Part shown: one piece after another, positions 24,718 through 33,778 of the stretch
Position numbering within the stretch: position 1 is the stretch's first letter
Layout: every line of letters starts with the position of its first letter
Source of the DNA: Deltaproteobacteria bacterium
GTDB lineage: Bacteria; Myxococcota_A; UBA796; UBA2385
NCBI GenBank assembly: GCA_016792625.1
Contig: JAEUKK010000156.1
Span: 1-64,000, forward strand
Direction: 5' to 3'
DNA length: 64,000 nucleotides
Notes under the pieces: generated by a model
What the model saw: only the letters and a program-made list of their open reading frames with translations
What the model was told of the DNA's origin: nothing
The model's database searches: none
Position numbers and translations under genes: made by a program

Positions 24718-25620
24718 GTGGCCTTGCACGGGCTTCGGCGGTTGACCGCACGCCCTCAATGGGCCGGGGGTGCGGCGCCGCCGCCGCTGCGGGTGCGGGC
24801 GGCCGCGGGCCCCGCCCGCCTCGAGGCGCTGGTGCAGCGCAGCGCGCGAGGCGCGGTCCTGGTGGTCGCGGCCAGCGGCGAGGGCGCGCTCTGGCTCGGC
24901 GCGGCGGGCCGCGCGGTGCGCCTCGTCGAAGGGGCGCCCGGCGCGGCCGCTGTCTATGGCCTCAAGTACGCTGCGCTGGTCGCTCTTCCGCCCCAGAGCC
25001 GGGCCGCCTTGTTCGGCCTCGACGGTTTTGGGCGCCGGCTGTGGTTCTACCACTTCGTCCGCCCGGGCCTGTGCGCGGCGGACGCCGCCTACTGGGACGC
25101 CCGAGAAGACCTGCTGCGCGCGGGCCTCGGCGCGGCGGGGGTCGAGGAGCGCGGGTGGGCGGCCTGGCGCAAGGCCCGGCGCGGCCCCGCGGGGCGGCTG
25201 CTGCGGCGGGTGGACGCGCTCGCCGGCGGCGCCCCGGCGCGGGCCTGGGCGCTCCCCGCGGATGGCCCGGCCGCGCGCTGGATATGGTCTGGAGAGGGCT
25301 GTTTTGGCCTCGCCGCCCTCGATGGCGCCAGCCCGCCGGCCCCCGCCGCGCGGGTGGAGGGCGGGTCGGTCCCCCTGGTGCTCGGGGCAGAGAGTGGCCT
25401 CGAGGCCATCGATCTCGGGGATTGGCTCGACCGGGCCACCCCCGGGCAGGCCGCTGCGCTCTGGCCGGCCGTCGCCGCCGCCCTCCGCCCCGGCGGCGCG
25501 GTCGCGCTCTGGTCGGCCCGCGCCCCGCCCGCCTGTCCGCCCGGGTTTCGCAGCCTCGCCGCGGGGGCCGATCCCGAGGCCCCTGCGCCGGCCGGCTGGG
25601 CGGTGTGGACCCCCGCCTGA
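24718..25620 (+). CDS. DUF3419/BtaA-like S-adenosylmethionine-dependent aminocarboxypropyltransferase family protein
   Basis: 300 aa. The GTG at 24718 follows GGGGAGG at 24706-24712 with a 5-base gap. The SAM-binding strand pattern VLVVAASGEGALWLG and VRLVEGAPGAAAVYGLKYAA parallels the vLtI.SgG.NaL..DlNpaQ..LlelK start of the BtaA/DUF3419 family, and FYHFVRPGLCAADAAYWDAR plus EAIDLGDWLD match later family segments. BtaA moves the aminocarboxypropyl group of SAM to diacylglycerol in betaine-lipid synthesis. This copy is short, and the usual D-x-N-P-x-Q is E-G-A-P-G-A, so its activity is uncertain. It stands alone, divergent from rnd. Confidence 0.6.
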   Translation: MALHGLRRLTARPQWAGGAAPPPLRVRAAAGPARLEALVQRSARGAVLVVAASGEGALWLGAAGRAVRLVEGAPGAAAVYGLKYAALVALPPQSRAALFGLDGFGRRLWFYHFVRPGLCAADAAYWDAREDLLRAGLGAAGVEERGWAAWRKARRGPAGRLLRRVDALAGGAPARAWALPADGPAARWIWSGEGCFGLAALDGASPPAPAARVEGGSVPLVLGAESGLEAIDLGDWLDRATPGQAAALWPAVAAALRPGGAVALWSARAPPACPPGFRSLAAGADPEAPAPAGWAVWTPA

Positions 25621-25635
25621 GCCCGGGTGCTCCGG

Positions 25636-27252
25636 TCAACCTTCAAAACAGCGCAGGCCCGGGCCGCCCTCTGGGTCATCAATCTGGGCCGGCGCACAGG
25701 GGCGCCAACCCGCCGGCGGGGCCGCGTCGCCGGGCTCAGCCCAGGGCGCGTCGGCGGCGGGCAGCAGCAGCAGCGCGCCGCGGCGGGGCGGCGGCAGCGG
25801 CCCCGGGGGCAGCAGCTCGATCTGCAGGGCCTCGCCGGCGTGGGCGGCGGCGGCCTGCCAGGCCCCCCACCAATTCTGCTCCCCCTCGGGCAGCCGCAGG
25901 CGGTCGCGGCTCAGCACCGGGCGCCCACGCTGGGCCCCGGCCGTGCGCAAAACGGCCCGCAGGGCGTCACCCAGCGCGTCGCGGGGCGGCAGGCGGTCGG
26001 CGGTCCGCGCCCAGCCCCGCCTGTCCACCGCGCTGGCCGGGCCGAGCCCGACGCCGGGCCCGCGCCCCTGGGCGGCCAGCGAGAGCTCCGCGGGATCGAG
26101 GGTCGGGGCCCAGCGGCCCGGCGCGTGCAGGTCGGCGGCCAAGGCCAGCCCCACCACGGCGACGCAGGTGAGCGCCGGCCCTCGCGCGCGCGCCGAGAGG
26201 CCTGTCAGCCCGACGCCGGCTGTGGCGGCGGGTAAGCCGAGCCAGGCCACCAAGAAGCGCTCATCCAGCGGTGGGAGGAGCAGCAGCAAGAACAGCGCGC
26301 TGAGCGCCGTCCCCACCAAGATCGGCGCGCGCGTGGCCCGCGCCCGGAGCCCCATGGCCACCAATGGCAGCAGGCCGAGCGCGCCCGCCGGCCCGTAGCA
26401 GGACCACCAGAGGCGGCTTGGGTAGAAGCCGAGGCGCGCCGCGTCCAAGGCGGCGGCCTGGGCGGCCATGGCGGCCAGCGCCGGGCCGACCACCGGAAGC
26501 GCGGCGATAGCCTCGAGCACCTTCGCCCCTGTGGGGGGCTGGAAGGTCGTGCTGCTCATCGCTTCGAGCGAGGCCAGCCCCGCGAGGCTGCCCAGCACCG
26601 GGGCGGCCACGCAGAGCGCGCTGGCGAAGAGCGCCGTGCCCCGTCGCCGGCCCGCGGCGGCCCCGAGCAGCAGGGGCAGGCCGAGCGGGAGGGCGCTCCA
26701 CTTGAGCAGCGCGGCGCAAAGTGTGGTGATCGCGGAGGTGAGGGGGCGCGGTCGCGGCCCGGCGGCCCAGCCCACCGTCGCCCACAGCGCCGCAGCCATC
26801 GGGAGATCATAGGCATAGCGCGCCGACATCCCGTGCAGGGCCGGGGTCAGGGCGGCGATCAGCGCCGCGGGCAGGCCGGCGCCGCGCCGCAGCCCCTCCG
26901 CCCAGCGGCCGACCCCCCAAGCCAGCACGAGCAGGGCCGCCGGGCCGATCAGCCCCGCCGCCCGCGGGTCCGGGCCGGCGAGCCAGAGCAGCGGCGCGCT
27001 CAGCAGGTGCAGGCCGGGCGGGTAGAGGCCGTCGGCGCGCTTGAGCAGGTCCAGCGGGCCGGTGGCCTCGGCCGCGGCGTGCAGCGCCCGCAGGCGGGCT
27101 TGGTGCTCGATCCAGCCGGCCGCGGAGTCACCGTAGCGGTCGACCGGCGCGCTGTGGATCCGCAGCAGCAGGAGCGCGAGCAGACCAAGGACGGCGAGCC
27201 CGGCCGCCGCGCGGGTCCAGCGCGGCCAGACGGGCGGGGGCGCGGCGCTCAC
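25636..27252 (-). CDS. Polytopic membrane protein, GT-C glycosyltransferase-like
   Basis: 538 aa; the GTG start overlaps the stop of the upstream gene (GTGA). A first helix (AAGLAVLGLLALLLLRIHSA) is followed by a charged loop with DRYGDSAAGW, then about ten more helices up to residue 380, and a soluble C-terminal domain of 150 residues with several Trp and Arg. Helix count and the acidic first loop fit GT-C (ArnT/PMT-like) enzymes that use polyprenyl-phosphate sugars, but no diagnostic motif is clear. It is the last gene of the nine-gene run that starts with the peptide importer. Confidence 0.5.
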   Translation of the reverse strand: MSAAPPPVWPRWTRAAAGLAVLGLLALLLLRIHSAPVDRYGDSAAGWIEHQARLRALHAAAEATGPLDLLKRADGLYPPGLHLLSAPLLWLAGPDPRAAGLIGPAALLVLAWGVGRWAEGLRRGAGLPAALIAALTPALHGMSARYAYDLPMAAALWATVGWAAGPRPRPLTSAITTLCAALLKWSALPLGLPLLLGAAAGRRRGTALFASALCVAAPVLGSLAGLASLEAMSSTTFQPPTGAKVLEAIAALPVVGPALAAMAAQAAALDAARLGFYPSRLWWSCYGPAGALGLLPLVAMGLRARATRAPILVGTALSALFLLLLLPPLDERFLVAWLGLPAATAGVGLTGLSARARGPALTCVAVVGLALAADLHAPGRWAPTLDPAELSLAAQGRGPGVGLGPASAVDRRGWARTADRLPPRDALGDALRAVLRTAGAQRGRPVLSRDRLRLPEGEQNWWGAWQAAAAHAGEALQIELLPPGPLPPPRRGALLLLPAADAPWAEPGDAAPPAGWRPCAPAQIDDPEGGPGLRCFEG

Positions 27253-29087
27253 CGCGGCCGCCGCAGGGCAAGGGCGAGCAGCCCGAGGCCACCCAAGACC
27301 CGCGCCCAGGTCAGGGCGGCGCGGGGGCCGGGCAGCTCCAGCGGGTCAGGCCAGAGCTCCAACGTGCCCCCCAGACCAGCGACCAGCACGTCGCTCTGCG
27401 CGAGGGTCGGCGCGCCTTCGCCCGGGCCCACCGCGCGCAGCCGCACCCGGGCCTTGGGCGAGAGGCTGCCTGGCGGGAGCGCGCCCCCCGCGGCGGGGAG
27501 GCGGTGGAGGGGCCGCCCGTCCACATCCTCCACGTGGAGGGCGGCGCCGGCGGGCAGCAGCTGGGCCAAGACCGCGGGCCGCACCTGCACGCTCCAGCCC
27601 CGGCCCTCCCCCTCGAGCGGTCCGATCCACGCCGCGCTGCGCACCGGCTGAAAACTCGACGAGCTGCGCTCCTGCGCCGGGGGCGGCCGGGTGCGCAGCG
27701 CACGTTGCCCCCAGCCCGCGGGCCACCCGGGCGGGCCGGCGCAGCGGGGCGGCGCCTGCTCCGCCGGCTCGTGGTCGAAGGCCCACAGCGCCCCCTCCGC
27801 CGGCGGCGGGCTGGGCAGGCAGGGCAGCGCCTCGCCGGCCCAGCCGGGCGGCGGCCCTGCGCCCGGCGTGTTCCCCTCCATCAAGATGACCTGCAGCGCG
27901 CTGTCCTCAGCGAGCTCTGCCAGCGCATCGCGCTGGCTCCGCCGCAGGTCACCCGGCGTGAGCGCCGCCGCCCCGCTGACCAAAAGCAAGGGCAGACCGA
28001 CGAGGAGGCCAGGCAACGGCCCGCGGCGGCGCAGGGCCTCGCCGAGCACCAGCAGGCCGAGGGGCGCGAGGCCGATGTGCACCCGCGGCTCGACCGGGAG
28101 CACCCGGTCGCCGAGGGCCTGCAGCGCGAGGCCCGCGCCGAGGTGGGCCAGCAGCACCGCGCCGCCGAGGGTCAGCAGCGCCCGGCCCCGCCGCCCGGCG
28201 CCGGCTAGGCCGAGCGCGAGCAGACCCGCGGCCGACAACACCAGGGGCCCGGCCGCCTCGAGGCTGCGCTGGCGCCCGTCGGCCAAGCCGCCGACCAGCG
28301 CCGCGGCGGCCCGCAAGCCGAGGCGCGCCGCGACCTCGGCGGGCAGGGGCAGGGTGTGGGGCGGCGGCGGATCGGCGTGCAGGGCGAGCTGGCCATCGGC
28401 GTCGGCGAGCAGGCGCAGGGCCGGGGGCAGCAGGCTGGCCGCGCCGAGGGCCAGGCCCGCCGCGGCGGGGGCCAAGGCCCGCAGTCGCGCCCCGCGCGCG
28501 GGCGCCCGCAGCGCGGCGACCAGCGCGAGGCCCTGCGCGGCGATGACCCAGGGCAGGGCATAGAGGTCGTTCATCAAGGCCAGCGCGCTGCACAGGCCGA
28601 GCAGGCCGGCGCCGCGGCCGGCCGCCGCGCGCAGGGCAGCCAGGGCGAGCGCCGCGCACAAAAAAGCGCTCAGCGCGTAATTGCCAGCGTCTTGGCCATA
28701 GAAGCGCAGCAGCGGGTGGGCGGCGCAGAGCGCGCCCGCGCAGAGGCCGGCGAGGGCCGCGCCCCGCCCCGGCCGGGCTGCGGTGGCCCCTGCGATCAGC
28801 GCGGCGGTGGCGGCGCAGGCGAGCGCCGCGTGCAGGCGCCACACGGCGGGCTGCGCTTCGCCGCCGAGCTGCAGCGCCAGCGCCCGCAGCAGGAAGCTCA
28901 GCGGCTGGTGCGCCCAGAAGGGGGGCGCGGGGTCGACCGCGGCGGCGAGCAGGGCGGCCGGCGGCAGGTGGAGCATGTTCTGCTCGTCACCGCTCAGATC
29001 GCGGGTATTGAGGCCGATCCCGCAGAGGGCGAGGCTGAGCGCGCCCGCGGCGAGGCCGCAGGCCGCCGCCCGCCCGCCGGCGCCCAC
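27249..29087 (-). CDS. Polytopic membrane protein, GT39-like (GT-C fold)
   Basis: 612 aa; GTG start. After the first helix, the loop carries DLSGDEQNML; an Asp-Glu pair here is the catalytic DE feature of GT-C glycosyltransferases. PFWAHQPLSFLLRAL and HPLLRFYGQDAGNYALSAF follow, as in GT39/ArnT-like proteins. About ten helices are seen to residue 370, then a soluble C-terminal region and a final helix (VLGGLGLLALALRR). It probably adds sugars to lipid or protein on the outer face of the inner membrane. Start and stop couple it to neighbours on both sides. Confidence 0.6.
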   Translation of the reverse strand: MGAGGRAAACGLAAGALSLALCGIGLNTRDLSGDEQNMLHLPPAALLAAAVDPAPPFWAHQPLSFLLRALALQLGGEAQPAVWRLHAALACAATAALIAGATAARPGRGAALAGLCAGALCAAHPLLRFYGQDAGNYALSAFLCAALALAALRAAAGRGAGLLGLCSALALMNDLYALPWVIAAQGLALVAALRAPARGARLRALAPAAAGLALGAASLLPPALRLLADADGQLALHADPPPPHTLPLPAEVAARLGLRAAAALVGGLADGRQRSLEAAGPLVLSAAGLLALGLAGAGRRGRALLTLGGAVLLAHLGAGLALQALGDRVLPVEPRVHIGLAPLGLLVLGEALRRRGPLPGLLVGLPLLLVSGAAALTPGDLRRSQRDALAELAEDSALQVILMEGNTPGAGPPPGWAGEALPCLPSPPPAEGALWAFDHEPAEQAPPRCAGPPGWPAGWGQRALRTRPPPAQERSSSSFQPVRSAAWIGPLEGEGRGWSVQVRPAVLAQLLPAGAALHVEDVDGRPLHRLPAAGGALPPGSLSPKARVRLRAVGPGEGAPTLAQSDVLVAGLGGTLELWPDPLELPGPRAALTWARVLGGLGLLALALRRPR

Positions 29088-29090
29088 GGC

Positions 29091-30029
29091 TCAGGCCCCC
29101 GGCGGCGGCAGCGGGCCGAGCCAGCGCACCGGGTCCTCCAGGGCGGCGACCAGGGCGTCCATGGCGTGCCGCGCGTTGAGCCCGTCGTCGATCCGCTCAT
29201 CGAAGGTGAAGCGCAGGTGCAGGCGCGGGGCCACCTTGGCCTGCCCGTCTTCGAGCACCAGCTCGTCTTTGAGCTGGCCGACCATCACGAAGATCGGCGT
29301 GTTGCCGTACTCGAACAGGTGGTGGTAGCCCGGGTCCATGCCCAGGCTGCCCAGGTTGGCCACAAAAGCGCTGGCGAACAGCGCGTCGCCCTCGATGAAA
29401 AAGGCGGGCAGCAGGTTGTGGTCATCGAGCCAGCGAATCAGCGCCGCCGCCGGGCGCAGCGCGACGTCGGGCAGCAGGTCGAAGAGGGCGTACTCCTTGT
29501 CGGCGGCCGTGCGCTGGCCGCTCCGCTGCAGGCGGATGTCGCCGTTGATGCGCGCGCAGAGCGCGGCGAAGGCCTCCTGCTCGCGGTGCTCGATCTTGAC
29601 CGTGGCCAGCTCGCTCCCCCGGGTGACCTTGCCGTCCTCCCCCAGGCCGCGCTTCATCGAGAAGGAGATGTGCCTCCCCCTGCGCTGGTAGAGGCGCTGC
29701 CCCGAGGTGAACCGGTTGAGCCGGGGGTGGAGCTGCAGGCACAGCCCTGTCGCCGCCACGACCGCGTGGGTCAGGTTGGCGCCGCAGCGCTGCCGGGCCT
29801 CGGCCACGTAGGGGATCAGCGCGTCGGCCTTGACCCAAGCGTCGAAGTAGACGGTGGACTCCGTCTTGGTGCGCATGATGTGGAGCATCAGCCGCCGGTA
29901 GACGGGGATGGGCACGCGGTCGCCGTCGGGCCGCCGCGACCAGGGCGCGAGCAGCAGCGCGGCCACCACCCGCAGCGCCCAAGCAGCGGCGAGCACCTGA
30001 GCGAGGAGCAGCAGCAGGTCGCTGATCAT
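29091..30029 (-). CDS. 2-oxoacid dehydrogenase E2-type acyltransferase-fold protein lacking the catalytic His
   Basis: 312 aa. The ATG at 30029 has GGAGGCCCC directly upstream. An N-terminal membrane helix (LLLLLAQVLAAAWALRVVAA) tethers a domain of E2/chloramphenicol acetyltransferase fold: VPIPVYRRLMLHIMRTKTES, then LTHAVVAATGLCLQLHPRLN, VANLGSLGMD, and the last motif TFDERIDDG. In active E2 enzymes this motif is DHRxxDG; here His is Glu278, while the Asp and Gly are kept. No lipoyl domain is present. Membrane attachment and motif loss argue against a role in pyruvate oxidation. The gene sits between the thioredoxin-like gene and two GT-C-like genes, so an envelope acyl-transfer or scaffold role is possible. 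Confidence 0.7.
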   Translation of the reverse strand: MISDLLLLLAQVLAAAWALRVVAALLLAPWSRRPDGDRVPIPVYRRLMLHIMRTKTESTVYFDAWVKADALIPYVAEARQRCGANLTHAVVAATGLCLQLHPRLNRFTSGQRLYQRRGRHISFSMKRGLGEDGKVTRGSELATVKIEHREQEAFAALCARINGDIRLQRSGQRTAADKEYALFDLLPDVALRPAAALIRWLDDHNLLPAFFIEGDALFASAFVANLGSLGMDPGYHHLFEYGNTPIFVMVGQLKDELVLEDGQAKVAPRLHLRFTFDERIDDGLNARHAMDALVAALEDPVRWLGPLPPPGA

Positions 30030-30058
30030 GGGGCCTCCGCGGCGGGTCGGTGGGCGGC

Positions 30059-30496
30059 TCAGCCGCGGGCGGCCTGGAGCCAGCTGACCAGCTGGGCGGG
30101 GGACTCCACCGCGCGGTCGCTGGTGGGCTCGATGGGGCCGACCTTGAGCCGGGGCCAGGCCGCGGCGGGCTGGGCGCAGTCGGTCGGTCGGGCGGCGACC
30201 CACCAGGCGATGCCCGTGGCGCCCATGGCCTTGAGCAGGGGCTGGTGGCGCTCAAAACGGCCGACGTCGATGAGCAGGGTGTGCCAGCCGGCGAGCTCAG
30301 CCTGCACGGCGGGGTCGGCCTTGAGCGCCTCGGCGGCGCGGCAGTCCCCGCACCACTCGGCGGAGAACTGCAGCAGCACGGGCTTCTTGTCGGCGAGGGA
30401 GGCCGCGCAGGTCTGGGCCAGGGCCTCGTTGAGGGCGGGCTCGGTGCGGGGGGACCAAACGCCCGCCTGGAGCAGCAGCAGCAGGGTAGGGAACAT
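30059..30496 (-). CDS. Exported thioredoxin-like protein (CGDC)
   Basis: 145 aa; a short hydrophobic N-terminus (LLLLL) suggests export or membrane attachment. The thioredoxin fold is marked by PVLLQFSAEWCGDCRAAEAL with Cys49 and Cys52, then LLIDVGRF and a loop near MGATGIAWWVA where the cis-Pro would sit. The WCGDC sequence resembles thioredoxin_7 and DsbD-like domains. It should act on disulfides outside the cytoplasm. The ATG overlaps the oppF stop by one base (TGATG), coupling it to the peptide importer. Confidence 0.75.
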   Translation of the reverse strand: MFPTLLLLLQAGVWSPRTEPALNEALAQTCAASLADKKPVLLQFSAEWCGDCRAAEALKADPAVQAELAGWHTLLIDVGRFERHQPLLKAMGATGIAWWVAARPTDCAQPAAAWPRLKVGPIEPTSDRAVESPAQLVSWLQAARG

Positions 30497-31551
30497 CAGC
30501 GACCTCCGTTCGGTGCACCGGCGAGGATGTCGACAGGGGCGCTGTTCCCGTCGTAGAGGTGGCAGCGTACGACGTGGCCGGGGGCGACCGTGTGCTCGGC
30601 GGGGGCCTCGGCGGCGCAGCGCGGGTGGGCCAGCGGGCAGCGGGTGTGAAAGCGGCAGCCCGAGGGCGGCGCGATCGGGCTCGGCACGTCACCCCGCAAG
30701 ATCACGCGCTTGCGCGCCCGGCCGGGCTCGGGGTGGGGCACGGCGCTGAGCAAGGCCTGGGTATAGGGGTGGCGTGGCGCCGAGAACAGCGCCTTGGTCG
30801 TTGTTCTCTCGCAGAGCTGCCCGAGGTAGAGCACCACGACCTCGTCGGCGAGGTGCTTCACCACGCCCAGATCGTGGGTGATGAACAGGTAGGACAGCCC
30901 CAGCTCCTCTTTGAGATCGAGCAGCAGGTTGAGCACCTGGGCCTGCACGCTCACGTCGAGCGCGCTGACCGCCTCGTCGCAGACGATGAAGTCGGGGCGC
31001 AGCGCGACCGCGCGGGCGATGCCGATGCGCTGGCGCTGCCCGCCGCTGAATTCGTGGGGGTAGCGGGTCGAGTAGCTGGCTTGCAGGCCGACCTTCTCCA
31101 TCAGGGTCTTTACTTGGGCCTCGGCTTCGGCCTCGGTGGCGGCGAGGCCGTGCAGCTGCAGCGGACGGCCGACGATCTGGGCGATGGTCTGGCGCGGGTT
31201 GAGGCTGGAGAAGGGGTCCTGGAAGATGATCTGCATGTGGCGGCGCAGCGCCCGCAGGGTCTCGGGCGGCGCCGCCGGCAGGTCGTGGCCGCGGAAGTAG
31301 ACGTGGCCCGCGTCTGGCTCGACCAAGCGCAAAATCGCGCGCCCGGCGGTGGTCTTGCCGCAGCCCGACTCGCCGACCATCGCCACGGTCTGGCCGCGGG
31401 CGAGGTCAAAACTCAGCCCGTCGACCGCCCGCACGCTGCCCACCTGGCGGCGAAAGAAGCCCTTGAAGATCGGGAAATGTTTGACCAGGCCCTCCACGCG
31501 CAGCAGGGGGGCCGACGGGTCTAGCGGGTCCAGCGGGTCGGGCGCGCTCAC
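30496..31551 (-). CDS. oppF: Peptide ABC transporter ATPase OppF
   Basis: 351 aa. The GTG at 31551 overlaps the oppD stop (GTGA), which fixes the start. Walker A GESGCGKTT, Q-loop IFQDPFSSLNP, signature FSGGQRQRIGIARA and Walker B VCDEAVSALD are intact. The C-terminal oligopeptide-binding region has GCRFHTRCPLAHPRCA, the Cys-rich motif of OppD/OppF/DppD/DppF, some members of which bind an iron-sulfur cluster. It pairs with OppD to power peptide import. Confidence 0.95.
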   Translation of the reverse strand: MSAPDPLDPLDPSAPLLRVEGLVKHFPIFKGFFRRQVGSVRAVDGLSFDLARGQTVAMVGESGCGKTTAGRAILRLVEPDAGHVYFRGHDLPAAPPETLRALRRHMQIIFQDPFSSLNPRQTIAQIVGRPLQLHGLAATEAEAEAQVKTLMEKVGLQASYSTRYPHEFSGGQRQRIGIARAVALRPDFIVCDEAVSALDVSVQAQVLNLLLDLKEELGLSYLFITHDLGVVKHLADEVVVLYLGQLCERTTTKALFSAPRHPYTQALLSAVPHPEPGRARKRVILRGDVPSPIAPPSGCRFHTRCPLAHPRCAAEAPAEHTVAPGHVVRCHLYDGNSAPVDILAGAPNGGR

Positions 31552-32528
31552 GCCGCACCTCCGGCGGGGGGCTGCGGGTGGTGGCACCAGACCGCGTGGC
31601 CGGGCCCGCGCTCGACCCGCGGCGGCAGCGCGGCGCAGGCCGGGCTGGCCTGCCCGCAGCGGGTGCGAAAGCGGCAGCCGGTGGGGAATTGCAGGGGGCT
31701 CGGCACCATGCCGGGGATGGTGGGCAGGCGGCTGCCCGGCGGCGCGCGGTCGGGCAGGCTGCGCAGCAGGCCTTGGGTGTAGGGGTGGCTGGCTGACGAG
31801 AACAGCGTGCTGGTCGGCGCAACCTCAGCCATCTGCCCGCCGTAGAGCACCACGACCTTGTCGGTGGTCTCGGCCACCACGCCCAGATCGTGGGTGATCA
31901 ACATGATCCCCATCCCTTGCTCGGCCTGCAGCTGCTTGAGCAGCTCAAGGATCTGCGCTTGGATGGTCACGTCGAGCGCGGTGGTGGGCTCATCGGCGAT
32001 GAGCAGCTTGGGCTGGCAGGACAGCGCCATCGCGATCATCACGCGCTGCTTCATGCCGCCGCTGAGCTGGTGGGGGTACTCGTCGATGCGCTGCTCGGGC
32101 GCGGGGATGCCGACCTTGCGGAGCATGTCGAGCGCGATCTCGCGGGCGCGGTCCTCGTCGACGTCTTGGTGCAGCAGGATGGCCTCGATGATCTGGTCGC
32201 CCACGGTGTAGACCGGGTTGAGCGAGGTCATCGGCTCCTGAAAAATCATGCTGATCGAGTTCCCGCGCACCTTGCGCAGCGCGGCGATCGGCATGCGGAC
32301 GAGGTCTTGCCCGAGGAAGCGGATCTCTCCGCCCACGATGCGGCCGGGCGGCTCGGGGATGAGCCGCAGGATGCTCATCGCGGTGACCGACTTGCCGCAG
32401 CCGGACTCTCCGACCACCCCCACCGTCTCGCCCGCCTCGACCGAGAAGCTCACCCCGTCCACGCTGCGCAGCACGCCAGCGTCGGTGAAAAAGTGCGTGC
32501 GCAGGTCGATCAGCTCCAGCAGGGGCAT
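31548..32528 (-). CDS. oppD: Peptide ABC transporter ATPase OppD
   Basis: 326 aa from ATG 32528, 17 bases after the oppC stop. Walker A GESGCGKSVT, Q-loop IFQEPMTSLNP, signature LSGGMKQRVMIAMA and Walker B IADEPTTALD are complete. The C-terminal GCRFRTRCGQASPAC segment is the Cys motif shared with OppF. It forms the ATPase pair with OppF. In Yej systems these two are fused as YejF; here they are separate, overlapping genes. Confidence 0.95.
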   Translation of the reverse strand: MPLLELIDLRTHFFTDAGVLRSVDGVSFSVEAGETVGVVGESGCGKSVTAMSILRLIPEPPGRIVGGEIRFLGQDLVRMPIAALRKVRGNSISMIFQEPMTSLNPVYTVGDQIIEAILLHQDVDEDRAREIALDMLRKVGIPAPEQRIDEYPHQLSGGMKQRVMIAMALSCQPKLLIADEPTTALDVTIQAQILELLKQLQAEQGMGIMLITHDLGVVAETTDKVVVLYGGQMAEVAPTSTLFSSASHPYTQGLLRSLPDRAPPGSRLPTIPGMVPSPLQFPTGCRFRTRCGQASPACAALPPRVERGPGHAVWCHHPQPPAGGAA

Positions 32529-32545
32529 CGGCGTTCCTCTGGGCG

Positions 32546-33778
32546 CTAGCGGCGCAGCTTGGGGTCGATGGCGTCGCGGAAGCCGTCGCCGACGAGGTTC
32601 AGCAGGCTGACCGTGACGAAGATGGCGAAGCCGGGCGCGAGGATGAGGGTCCACTCGGACGTGGTGCGGCCGGCGTTCAACATCTGGCCCCAAGAGGGCA
32701 CGGTGATGTCGCCGAGCCCCAAGAAGCTCATCGTCGACTCGGTCAAAATGGCGCTGGCCACGCCAAAGGTGGCGCTGACCAACACGGGGCCCAAGGTGTT
32801 GGGCAAGATCTCGGCGAAGATGATGGTGTGCTGCGGGTAGCCGATGGCCCGCGCCGCCGCGACGAAGTCGAGGTTGCGGTGGCGGAGGAACTCGGCGCGC
32901 ACGAGGCGGGCCGGCGTGGTCCAGGCCACCGCGGCGATGATCACCATGATGTGGAAGATCGAGCGGTCCTCGATGAAGGCGGCCACGCTCAAGATCAAGA
33001 AGAGCGAGGGCACGCAGATCACCACCTCGATGAGCCGCTGGATCACCAGATCGACCCGGCCGCCGAAGTAGCCGGCCAGGGCGCCGAGCACGGTGCCGAT
33101 GCTGATGTAGAGGCTGACCGCGAAGACCCCGATGGTCAGCGAGATGCGCGCGCCGAAGATGAGCCGCACCAGCACATCGCGGCCCGCGGCGTCGGTGCCC
33201 AAGGGGTGCGCGGCCGAGGGGCGGGCCCGGGCCTGGTCGAGCACGCCGTCGCGGAAGCTGTGCGGCAACGGTGGGTAGACGGCGAGCACCGGGGTGCCCT
33301 GGGCCTCGAGCTGGGCCTGCAGCGCCGGGTAGACCTCTTTGGGCCGGGCTTGGGGCGCGGCGGCGTTCAGGCCGAGGGTGAGCAGCAGCGCGCCGATCCC
33401 GCCGAGCAGCAGGCGGGCGCGGCGGGCCCCGCGGGCGGCCCGGGGCAGGGTGGCCGCCCTTCGCCAGGCCCAGGCGGCGGGCAGGCCGAGCAGGCTGACG
33501 CAGACCAGCAGGGCGTTGAAGAAGAGGTCGACGCCGTTCTCGAAGAAGTTGCGGTCAAAGAGGCTGAGCAGCCAAGGGGAGCTGAGCGGGCCGTCGGCCA
33601 CCCGCCAGAGCAGGGGCTTGTTGCTGGCCAGCAGCGGCGCGTAGATGGCCAGCAGGAGCAGGCCCAACAAGCCAAACAGCGCCCCGCGCGCGATCTTGCG
33701 CTTGCCGAACTGCACCCAGATGAGGTCGACCCAGGAGGGGTCCTCGGCCACAGGCGGGCGGGCGGCGGGCTCAGTCAA
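32546..33778 (-). CDS. oppC: Peptide ABC transporter permease OppC, YejE-like, with large periplasmic insertion
   Basis: 410 aa, about 100 more than a usual OppC. The first possible start, TTG 33778, overlaps the oppB stop by 8 bases; GTG 33751 is an alternative. After helix 1 comes SNKPLLWRV, a long insertion with one or two extra helices, then YPPLPHSF and HPLGTDAAGRDVLVRLIFGA, the pattern of YejE in the microcin C/peptide YejABEF importer. The permease core with EFLRHRNLDFVAAARAIGYP (EAA loop) follows. With OppB it forms the channel. Confidence 0.9.
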   Translation of the reverse strand: MTEPAARPPVAEDPSWVDLIWVQFGKRKIARGALFGLLGLLLLAIYAPLLASNKPLLWRVADGPLSSPWLLSLFDRNFFENGVDLFFNALLVCVSLLGLPAAWAWRRAATLPRAARGARRARLLLGGIGALLLTLGLNAAAPQARPKEVYPALQAQLEAQGTPVLAVYPPLPHSFRDGVLDQARARPSAAHPLGTDAAGRDVLVRLIFGARISLTIGVFAVSLYISIGTVLGALAGYFGGRVDLVIQRLIEVVICVPSLFLILSVAAFIEDRSIFHIMVIIAAVAWTTPARLVRAEFLRHRNLDFVAAARAIGYPQHTIIFAEILPNTLGPVLVSATFGVASAILTESTMSFLGLGDITVPSWGQMLNAGRTTSEWTLILAPGFAIFVTVSLLNLVGDGFRDAIDPKLRR

